The translations under genes and the position numbers were made by a program. DNA of 64,000 bases from contig NC_033642.1 of the NCBI RefSeq assembly GCF_001540865.1, forward strand, positions 343,450 to 407,449. The letters run 5' to 3'. This document shows, piece after piece, positions 21,475 to 33,991 of this stretch; positions within the stretch are counted from its first letter, which is position 1; each line of letters begins with the position of its first letter. Source of the DNA: Ananas comosus. Lineage: Eukaryota > Streptophyta > Magnoliopsida > Poales > Bromeliaceae. A model generated the notes under the pieces. That model did not search any database. It was not told the DNA's origin and saw nothing but the letters and a program-made list of their open reading frames with translations.

Positions 21475-24400
21475 ATGGGTTTGAAGGTAATACACAAAAA
21501 TTTCCCATTAATTCGTTTATATTTCTTAATTTTTGCCTAATTTTTCGACTTCTTTGTTGTTTTCTTCGCTGTTTACTGTTAATTTCTACTGAAAAAAGGG
21601 GTATTTTAAGATGGAAAAGTACGAGATTTGCTCCTTTTTTTTTTTTTCTTTTGAGGATGAGTTCGAATTTTTCATAAAATTTGTGCTGTTTTATTCTGTT
21701 TTTCCTCTCAATTTCTGCTGAAATTTTAGTTAATTTCCTGAAAAATTGGGTATTTTAGGTCAAAATGGAATAGATCGGGTTGATTTGTTTATTTTTGTTG
21801 CTTAATTAGGGTGGATTGTTGTGGGTTCACTCGAAATTAGGGTTTTTAATGCTTATTTCTCTGATTTTCTTAGATCTGGATCATTCATGCTTGATGGTAA
21901 CTCAAACAAAAAGTAATAATTTCAACAAAATTTTGCATGTTCTTATTTTTTTTTTTCTTTTGAGATCTGAATGTATAAATGTGTATATATTTTCAGACCA
22001 CTAAGAAGATCATAATGTTATGACAATTAAAATCTTTTACCCCCTTGATATGTTTTAAGAAATTGTTTTCGACATGAATGAAGCGTGGAAAACTATTTTC
22101 CTGGAAAACAGTTTCCATTGAGAACACTATTTTTCACAGTTTTCGTTTTCCGAATAAAAAAAATTCGGAAAACCTGAAACTACTAGTTTTTCATTAAGTC
22201 CGAAAAAACTATTTTTTCCCGAATCACACAGATGGAAAATAGTTTTCCGACCGGAAAGTAGTTAGTTTTCCGCTCAGAAAACTCTATTAGTTTTTCATGA
22301 AGTGTGAAAAAATTGTTTTTTGCCGAATNACTACTAGTTTTTCATTAAGTCCGAAAAAACTATTTTTTCCCGAATCACACAGATGGAAAATAGTTTTCCG
22401 ACCGGAAAGTAGTTAGTTTTCCGCTCAGAAAACTCTATTAGTTTTTCATGAAGTGTGAAAAAATTGTTTTTTGCCGAATCATACAGACGGAAAATAGTTT
22501 TCCGACCGGAAAGTAGTTAGTTTTCCACTCAGAAAACTCTACTAGATTTTCATGGAGTGTGAAAAACTTGTTTTTTGCCAAATCACACAGACGGAAAATA
22601 GTTTTCCAACCGGAAAGTAGTTAGTTTTCCGCTCAGAAAACTCTACTAGTTTTTCATGAAGTCCGAAAAAATTGTTTTTTGCCGAATCACACAGACGGAA
22701 AATAGTTTTCCAACCGGAAAGTAGTTAGTTTTCCGCTCAGAAAACTATTTTCTGGGCTTATCTCCCGGGAACCAAGTTTTCCGAAAAGTATCTCAAAGAA
22801 TAGTTTTCTGGCGGAAAAAGTATTTTCCGTCCGTTTGGTTTCTAGAGGTAGTAGTTTATCTGAAAAGTTTTTTTTTTTTGTTCCAGATTTCATGGAAAAG
22901 CCATGTTTTTGTTTTTCAAATTTTTTGTTTGGAAAATGATAACTGTATAAGAAGGTGTTTTCCACGGAAAACTTTTATCGGAAAACAGTTTTCTACGCAT
23001 TTCGGACAAACCAACCTTATTGAATCCATAATGCTTGCCATGTTATATATGAGCTATAATTGTATTAATACATTTGATTCACTGTAACCTAGTTTTGTGT
23101 TAGATTTTGTTTCTAGATATCGTTTTATGAACCTAGTTGTATCTGAATTACCAAAACCAATTCTATGGTAATGTTAGTGTTTCTCTTTGATTGTGCTAGG
23201 TTAAATTTAAGCTACTGTTAATCAAGAAGGAAAAGTTTGGCATTGATATTTTTTCGTATCTTTAATTGAATACTTCGACAATTGCGAGATGAGCGAGATT
23301 TTGGAAGGACTCTTGCTCGTATCATATCAAGCGGTTACGGTATCGGTGATTGACGATACCTTTTTGTAATGCGTCTTGTAGGAAGAGTTTGAGGAGCATG
23401 CTGAGAAAGCCAAAACTCTGCCGGAAAATACCACCAATGAGAACAAGTTGATCCTTTACGGACTTTATAAGCAGGCGACTGTCGGAGCAGTCAATACCAG
23501 TATGTATTGCTCGTTTTTCATTTAAATTACTGACTTATTATAATTATGCGACTGTTTCTCATTATAATTTGAGCTCGAATCCTTCATTTTTTTTTTCTCT
23601 GTTTCATTCACTATGATTCCTGTCCAACTCTCTTTATCCATGCCAAACAACTACACATTCTTTTGATTTGGTCCTCAAGATGCGCAACTAACCAAACCAA
23701 ATTGCCGACTAAACTGAACCGAATGAACCAAAAGCGACTCGGTCCACTTTGGTAATTCAATAATTTCGCTTTTGCTCTTGGGATTTTGTCTAAATGATTA
23801 TCGTCAAGGATTTAAGTGTTGTAACACAGGATCGTGCCGAAAACTTGCCAACATGATACGACACGGTGCGTGCCGGACCATGCCGTTGTATGCCGGTCAC
23901 AAAAAATACATGCGTGCCGACACATAATTGCATGAAATATTTATTTTCTTTAGCAACAAAATAATTTGTTAGCTTATTATATATCTTTATCAAGTTTTTT
24001 GAACTTTATTGAGAAAATACTTACTACTTTAAAGAAAAAAGAGTTTTGAGTTGTGTCATCGGCATGAGGGCTGTATCGTGCTGATATCTTGTTGGCACGA
24101 TACAACGCGGTAGATACGGTCTGTATCGATAGGCACTTAAATCCTAGATTATCATATTATGGCTTTTCGATCGGTAGCTTATGAATCGACGTGAAATTTC
24201 CCTGGATGGTTAGAGGTGAGCTCTGGAAAACTAGCTTTGAACTTTCATTTGTTATGTTGGTAATATGCTGTAGATGCATGTTTTGTATACTAAATGATAA
24301 GCACTTTGTCACTGCAGGCCGGCCTGGCATCTTCAATTTGAAGGACAGAGCCAAGTGGGATGCTTGGAAGGCTGTGGAAGGTTCTGATATTACTACTTTT

Positions 24401-24572
24401 CCTAGTCTCTCCTTCTCGATCTTTTTCTTTTTAACATATTGGCGGTGTATATTGTTGATAATTAACACAGTGGTGAAATAAAACAGCGAAGTCGAAGGAG
24501 GAAGCGATGAACGATTACATCACGAAGGTGAAGCAGCTGCAGGAAGAAGCTGCTGCTGCTGCTTCTGCTTGA
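21475..24572 (+). CDS. ACBP: Small cytosolic acyl-CoA-binding protein
   Basis: Ten-kilodalton acyl-CoA-binding protein, which binds medium to long acyl-CoA esters and, in plants, phospholipids, and moves them through the cytosol. Four exons (21475-21486, 23382-23499, 24318-24380, 24487-24572) give 92 residues, the length of the small plant class (Arabidopsis ACBP6, rice ACBP1/2). Ligand-contact residues of the four-helix bundle are present: Tyr30, Tyr33-Lys34, Lys56 and Tyr75, within LYGLYKQATVG (29-39), RPGIFNLKDRAKWDAW (45-60) and YITKVKQLQ (75-83). An Ala-rich tail (86-92) ends the protein. Exon 1 is only 12 coding bases (Met-Gly-Leu-Lys). The 1.9-kb intron 1 contains a tandem array and an assembly N; intron 2 contains a transposon. 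No signal peptide is present, so it is cytosolic. Identity is secure. Confidence 0.96.
22179..22760. repeat. About 104-bp tandem array with an assembly N, in ACBP intron 1
   Basis: Units of about 104 bp carry gaatcacacagatggaaaat, ccgaccggaaagtagttag and cgctcagaaaactct; the landmark gaatc recurs at about 22476, 22580 and 22684. An N sits at 22329. The 150 bases before it (22179-22328) are identical to the 150 bases after it (22330-22479), so part of the array is probably a join artefact. Confidence 0.85.
23805..24150. mobile_element. Foldback transposon in ACBP intron 2
   Basis: Ends are AAGGATTTAAGTG (left, near 23806) and CACTTAAATCCTA (right, near 24135), which pair over 12-13 bases. Flanks share gattatc(g/a)t, a likely 9-bp duplication with one mismatch. 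The inside is rich in ggcacg/cgtgcc words, as is the shorter element at 37139-37260. Non-coding. Confidence 0.6.
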
Positions 24573-24637
24573 GCCGGCATATGAACTATGTATTGGCCTT
24601 TGCCTCTTATGGCGCTAGTCGGTTCAATCATTCTAGT

Positions 24638-24682
24638 ATATGAACTATGAACTATGAACTATGAACTATATGAACTATGAAC
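24638..24682. repeat. ATGAACT heptamer repeat in ACBP 3' UTR
   Basis: Six or seven copies of atgaact(at) follow each other in the ACBP 3' UTR, with one interruption. A short unstable minisatellite. Confidence 0.85.
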
Positions 24683-24699
24683 ACTGTGTGTTGTTGGGT

Positions 24700-25526
24700 G
24701 CTTATTCTGCTATTTATCTGTCTCTTATCGCTCGAGAACGCCATTTAGTCGTTCGTATGTTATCGATTCAGTCATATGCTATCTGCATCTTGAGCTGTGT
24801 TTTAGTGAATTTAGTTGTTAGTGTGTTTGAATGAAGTTGTGTAATATTGCTGCTGTGCTGCTGCTGCTGCTGCTGCTTCTGCTTCTCTTCTGTTTTGGGG
24901 TTGTGTGTGTTAGCAAGATAGGCATTGTGTTTGATTTTGAGCTAAATTACAATATTACCCCTGTACTTACCCCTTTGTATAGTTCTCTCCTTGCCCTTTT
25001 GATGCAGATAGGTTTGGAAACACAAATGTGCCGCTGATGTAGAAGTAATATGATATTTTAGTTATTGTCGTTTCATTAATTATAATGTTGTTGTATTACT
25101 AGAGTATGTCTCCTACGTTTTCGAAAGTATATAGGTTTTCGTATTTATAAGTTGTTTTCGATGACAGGATATTAAAATCGACGATTGGTTTCGTTAGATA
25201 TGATCTATACTATTAAAACTATTTAGAAATTAAATTTTATAATTTTTTAATATCATTTATGTCATTAGATCATTAATTTTTTATTAATTATAATGATGTT
25301 ACATTATGTTACATCAGTCTAAATTAGAAGAATATGGGAATTAATGATAGCACCAAGATGAAAAATTCGAGTTAGAAATTATAATAAATAAATTAAACTT
25401 TTAGGATTAAAGGTGTCCTCAGTGGTGCATAACTATACAAAATTTTACTTACTAAAAAGAAAAAGCAATTCTATCAAAAGGGTACTCAAGAGTTTTGCCT
25501 CTCTTGCAACTAATTCATCATATATA

Positions 25527-25572
<46 letters not shown>

Positions 25573-25883
25573 GACATGATCCTAATTTCTTTATGAAAGA
25601 GCTCCAAATTGGTAATACTAATTCGCACTAATTCGCGCATTTGTGCATGAATAATAATATTTCCATGGTTTACACACTGCAATTTTTCTTGTTAAGTAAA
25701 GAAGATCATTAAAACTCATTACTAAAAATGCAAAAAGGTGGCGCTGCACGAATTTACAGCTCAAATGTATAAAATAATGAGCATATATAGAAGAAAAAAA
25801 AAAAAAAAAAAGCACAAATGCTCCTACTAGTAACACACATGATGATACCCATTTAAAACATTAACCCTGCACGACTTTTACAG
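24700..25883. other. Intergenic, convergent 3' ends
   Basis: Contains the end of the ACBP transcript and, on the other strand, the 3' UTR of the 25884 gene. It has a (CTG)n run near 24845-24880 and a pure poly-A of about 41 bp at 25531-25571. I see no gene. Confidence 0.6.
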
Positions 25884-26413
25884 CTAAAAATACGAGAACA
25901 TATGAAAGAAAACAACAAAAGCCACTACACAAACAAAAGGTAACCACACCCCACTCTCACAAAACAAGCTGCATAGAATGAGACACAACAACACAAGCAT
26001 ATAAAAACCCAACCCAAACCCACCCCCCTCCCCACCAATAATAGAAGTCGGCGTTCGCTCCCTATCCCAGTGCAAATACGGCGCCGACTTCTGGGGAGTG
26101 TTGTAGTAGTAGTAGACACCCACAAAGTGTATCACCCCAAGCAGGACCAGTGCAGTTATGAGTGTGTTCTGGAGCATGTACACCGCGACGACGACGGCGA
26201 GGGGGAGGACGATGATCTGGCTCATGAAGTTGAGGAGCAGGAGGCCGACGACGGCGGCCAGGAGTACAAGCAGCGGCGAGGTCTCCGCGACCGACTCCTG
26301 GAGCTCGCCCGCGTATTCGTACCATTCGCTTATGGCCTCGCCGTAGATCATCCATGATAGGGCTCCGACCAGCAGCAGGGGCACCAAGGGAGACGGCCCT
26401 GAGCTGAACATCA

Positions 26414-26414
<1 letters not shown>
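25884..26414 (-). CDS. Small multi-pass membrane protein, unrecognised
   Basis: Single-exon frame of 176 residues from Met-Met-Phe-Ser-Ser. An in-frame upstream ATG would add a translated TA/GA microsatellite, so I chose the start just after the (CT)n tract. Hydrophobic stretches are at about 7-24, 46-66, 70-88 and 91-105, then a Tyr-rich loop (VGVYYYYNTPQ), a Gly-rich loop near 133-140, and two more helices at about 142-155 and 159-174. That makes five or six membrane segments. A conserved-looking acidic amphipathic part, GEAISEWYEYAGELQES, links the first two. I do not recognise the family and assign no role. GC-rich codon use over the first two thirds supports a real gene; the last third is more AT-rich and could be less reliable. 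The gene converges with ACBP. Confidence 0.6.
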
Positions 26415-26448
<34 letters not shown>

Positions 26449-26460
26449 ACAGATTCATTC

Positions 26461-26493
<33 letters not shown>

Positions 26494-27997
26494 GAGAGAG
26501 AGAGAGAGTGTATAGACTAAAATGTACTTTTTTATACATATATATTCTTTTCTTATCCACCAAACAACTTAATGAAGTAATAAACGGGCGACAATAAAGA
26601 GAGAGCTGGTTAAACTAACTACCAGAAATATATACCCTTGGATATCGGATCGTGAACACATCATTTTCATTTTGTTGGCGGAGAAAGAAATTAAGATGTT
26701 TGATTAGCAGAAAATGCGTGGTCCACGAGAAATATGGTGGACCGGGTCTAGCGAATATAGTAATTCTAGTTGTGTGCTTCAATCTTGGGTGCATCTAACT
26801 TTAACCACCCATGGTGTCATGGGATGGCAACATTTTATAGTACTAAATTTGGTAGTTAAGCTGATCTTTGACAATGGTCTTAGCCACTTCATTAAACAAT
26901 GCTTCTCTAGAATCATCTTACACTCTTCTTTTTTTTTTTGTCACAAGTATACAAAAATACTCTTCTTTTTTTTATACCAAAGCACTCCAATTTGTAGAGG
27001 GTTGTTATATATTATACTTAAATTGGGTAAACAAATTGCGCACTAATCCGCAAACTTCTAGCCCAAGTTCAATAAATTTATGGTACATGAAAAAATAAAT
27101 ATAATAAGAACTAAAATGAAGTACCGTCGAAAGCTTGAAGACTAAAGTAGACCTTCGCAGCTGTCAAAATTAAAAGTTCAGAGCCCAAAATTAAACTCGA
27201 CTAGCTCGAAGTTCAGGAACTGGTAGTACAATTTACCCTACTTATATTTTTACCAATTTTCTAAATATTTTAGAAATAATATCTGAAATATTTCTGGTTG
27301 ATCAAAATACTTTTATTAATTTTTAAAAATTTCTTCAAATATCCTCAAACCGATAGGATTTATTAATGAAATTTGAAATTTAAAAGAATATTTTGATAAT
27401 TTCATAATAAATTTAAAATTTTGGAATAGTGGTCGATGGGTAAATAAGCAAAAGCCCCAATTTTTAATGTCCTTGACATAAGCATGACTAAGTGATAGGA
27501 CATCAACTAATCTTTTAAAATGGGAGTTAGAACCACCTATGGCTTCTTAATGGTATTAAAGGGTTAAGAGCAATAGGGTATTTGAATCCGAACCCGATAA
27601 GCTTTTGGATACGAATAGTCAAAAACCATACGAATATGCGAATATTCGAAATCGGGTTATAATCAAAGGGTCATAAGCGATCGATTTCGTGTTATCGGAC
27701 CAAATTAGCCCGACGATTCGATCAGATCAAATTCGGGTCGGGTTAGCGGGTTATATAGTTAGGTTGATTGATAACCACTAGCTAATATCTAGTGGGGTCA
27801 ACTAAAAATTTATTGATGTACCTTACTTATTTATTGGTGTAGATGATGTTTGTTTTTTTTTTAAAAAAATCTTTTTATTATTTTGATATATATAGTTGTA
27901 GATATTAAATGAAGTTAAATTATTTTACCCAACAAGTTCATTAATGAAAGGGTGTACACATCAATACATGATGTCAATGCTCCTTTATTTTAATTTA
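26415..27997. other. Promoter side and repeat-rich intergenic
   Basis: Upstream of the membrane-protein gene are (GA)n and (TA)n microsatellites (26418-26510). Beyond 26.5 kb the sequence is AT-rich. 27235-27470 repeats 12600-12830, and 27570-27760 has the gaatccgaacccg-type text of degenerate plant repeats. No gene is visible. Confidence 0.55.
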
Positions 27998-28488
27998 GGG
28001 ATAATTGCGTATGTTTGAAAATATTCGATTTATTCTTAATTTTTTTTCTTTCTAAAATATCTCTCATATGTTCCATAATTATTGTAAAATACCCTCACAG
28101 TTATTTCCTGTTAAGTTAACCTAGGTTAAACGTGAGTTAAATATCTACCACAGTTTAAAAAAATTAAAATGTCAATTTTATCCTTAACTTAAGGGCAAAT
28201 AAGAAAGGTTGGTAACGGTAGAGGGATATATTGGAAAAGACCAAAAGTCAAAATATTTTTTGTGCCCTGACTTTAAGGGCAAATAAAAAAGACAGTGATG
28301 ATGGAAGGGTATATTTGAAAGGGCAAAATAGTAATTTTACAGAGATAACAGAGTTACTTAACAGATTTTAACTCTGAGGGTATATTAGAAATAGGTTGGA
28401 ACGTAGGAGGAGTATTTTTAATATTAGCCTTCTAAAAAGGTATATTAGAAAGTCGGGAATTTTTCAATGGTATATAAGCAATTGCCCC
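27998..28488. mobile_element. MULE-like MITE with 9-bp target duplication
   Basis: A 491-bp element from GGGATAATTGCGTATG to ATATAAGCAATTGCCCC, which are imperfect inverted ends. Perfect 9-bp duplications TTTAATTTA are at 27989-27997 and 28489-28497. The inside repeats phrases such as ggtatattagaaa and gggcaaataagaaag and has no coding capacity. Confidence 0.85.
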
Positions 28489-28539
28489 TTTAATTTAATA
28501 TATATGTTGCTGTTAAAATCGGAACGGCGAAAAACGAAT

Positions 28540-28930
28540 CAAGAAAAATACTTAATATAGGAAGAGAAAAGATAAGAAAAGAGCACACCGATATTTACGT
28601 GGTTCGGCCAACGGCCTACGTCCACGGACAAAGAAGGAGCAAATAATTTATTAATATTGAAAGACGGTGTACAAAGAAAATCTCTCAAAAGAACGAACCT
28701 TAATTAGATCCGAAACGCCGAAATTCGCATCAGTCAAAGCGAGTCCAAAGTAGCTTCTCTCTCACCCATCTAGACCTGGCAATCTCGACCCATACCCGCG
28801 GGTTACCCACAAATTTGCGGATATGGGTACCAACTTTTTCAACCCAAAAAATTACGGGTAAAACGGATGGATACCCATTAAGTTGTGGGTATTTCGGGTA
28901 ACCCGCGGGTACCCACGGGCACCCGCACAC
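28540..28930. mobile_element. Degraded transposon fragments
   Basis: 28590-28630 has the phrase acgtggttcggccaacggcc followed by tacgtccacgg, which recurs in many plant genomes as part of retroelement-derived repeats. 28790-28925 has gggtaacccgcgggtaccc-type text on both strands. Neither part codes. Confidence 0.4.
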
Positions 28931-29116
28931 ATATTTTTTAATTACAAAATATATATTTTTAATTAAAATACATATATATTTATTTATCCTTCCTAAAAAT
29001 TCTAACTATAATTTCTTATCGCGTCTTTTATATTACGAATTTAAGCTCTAAGACTTTAAATATTTTTATTATATGTTATGATATTTTAAATAATGAGTTA
29101 TGTCATATTTTTAAAA

Positions 29117-32080
<2,964 letters not shown>

Positions 32081-33861
32081 CAACCGCTATTTCCCCTTTG
32101 TTTTTTATTTAAATATTCCAATATGATACACTATACAATATTTATGTGATGAATAAAAAATAAAGTATAAACTTTATATGTGTTGGATCGTTGGCGCTAT
32201 CCATTAATCTCAAAAGCTTGAGCTGTTAAAAATACGCAACCAATTTACTTAAAACGTACAGATACAGCGTCTATGAGTCTCGATTGTGACTCGGCCCAAC
32301 CAGACTCACGCCATTTCGAACATGACTCGGTCCAACCCAGCCTCATGCCATTTCGAACATGACTCGGCCCACAGGACATCCAGCCACAGGACATAATGCT
32401 GGCCTATTTAAGCCAACAATATGTGTTACATGTGCTATTTTTACAAGAATTAGAAACTATCTTTACCACAGAGCCGACCCTGGCCCGATATGGCATGGTC
32501 CGAATGTGTTGTGTCGAATATTTTAAAAATTAGATCGAAGCGTGACCTAAAAAGTTACTAGATCAAGGGTCACTTGTTTTGTTTTTTTTGAGAGAGATAG
32601 GTAGCACGTTACCCGCTTTGTTGATTTCATTTAGAAATAAACTTAGCTGAAAATGTGAATCAACTAGGATTCAAACTTGGGCCTCGAGTACCAACCACCA
32701 AGCTCTTTGCCACTTCAGTGATTCAACTACTGATTGAACTAGAAACATCATCATAATATCATAAATATTTAATTATTTTTAGTTTTATTATAATATATTA
32801 TATAATACAATATTGAATTTTAGACCAAATAAGTGGATGCAAGTTTTCAAATTTTATTTTTCATAATAGAAAAAAGTTAAAAAAAAATAAAAAAATTAAA
32901 ATTATACTAATGAACAAAGAGATAAAAAAAAATTTTAAAAAATTAGCCGATTTGTTTAGGGCTAGATCAATTCATTGGTTTACTAGTTGAATCACCGGTT
33001 GAGCGATTTAAAGCGAATTTTTAGTTTATTCGACTCAACGGGTTGAATCAAACCATTTTAGAACTTGGTTATGGTCGAATCGGTCGAACCAGCCAGTTCG
33101 ACCTGGATTTTAAAACATTACTCTTTGCAATCACGCTGGCAATAACATTTTATTTAATAGTACATTTTTATAATAAAATAAAAATAAAACAAAGTTGTAA
33201 TAAACCAAACCAGAGCAAATTGAAGTTCACTTTTTTTTTTTCCCCCCTCCACTCAACAATTACACCAAAAACAGTATGTCGACTCCGGTAGACCGGGTCT
33301 ACGGAAACACCTTCACCACCGCCTCCTCCTCTTTGTTCCAAAAGTCAACGCCTACGGTCAACCAATCCACAGTCCTGGGTCAACTCTCCAGGTGCTTCTG
33401 GTAAACAATAGGAAGGGTCCCTGCATTATTCAAATTAGCAACTTAGTCCTTGAATCTTCCACCCGTATTAATACTTTAGTTTCTAACATCGAAAAAAATT
33501 CAAAATTTAATCCTTTAATAATAATAATAATATTTCAAGCTATTAAAGTAAGCGAATTGTAACTTGCAAGGAACTGTACTATTTATAGTAAAATAAAATG
33601 TTTATTTTTTTTAATTTTTTAACTTTTATAGGGACTACAGTGCTAATGTAAATAGATGACTATGGTACAAGGACTATTCACGACTCTGGCGCCACGTTTC
33701 GAGCCCAAAACTGCGAAGCACAAATATTCGTACAACCCAGTAAACACCGGATCCCTCTCCAACCCCATCACTACGCCCTTTTTCTTTTTTTTTAATAGTT
33801 TGCTAGTGTACTGGTTTTTTCTCTTTCTTTTCCCTTCCAATCTCTTCTCCCCTTCCTCGTA
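32081..33861. other. Intergenic region upstream of the 33992 gene
   Basis: AT-rich sequence with no recognised gene. 32270-32400 repeats the phrase catgactcgg(c/t)cca three times with a gccatttcgaa text, a small degenerate tandem repeat. 32500-33130 has text about clear inverted aaccggt-type words, and 33400-33640 resembles a 'gtccctgcatta' repeat type. Otherwise nothing is visible. Confidence 0.5.
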
Positions 33862-33876
33862 AAACCCTAACCCTAA
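33862..33876 (+). promoter_or_regulatory. Double telo-box
   Basis: AAACCCTAACCCTAA is two telomere-type repeats in tandem, 116 bp before the start codon of the 33992 gene, in its leader or core promoter. Telo-boxes in this position are common in genes active in dividing plant cells. Confidence 0.6.
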
Positions 33877-33991
33877 TTCCTTCGATGCGAATCGAGCTCG
33901 CGAGGTCGCTAATGGCGGAGATCTGAGGAGGAGGAAGGGAGAGGGAGCGCGAAGCGGAGCGGAAACCCTAGGAAGCCCCCGACCTCCATCC

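Noticed and set aside
22687..22965. Minus-strand frame in ACBP intron 1
   Set aside because: Low-complexity Lys/Phe/Glu peptide produced by the tandem array; it lies inside an intron.
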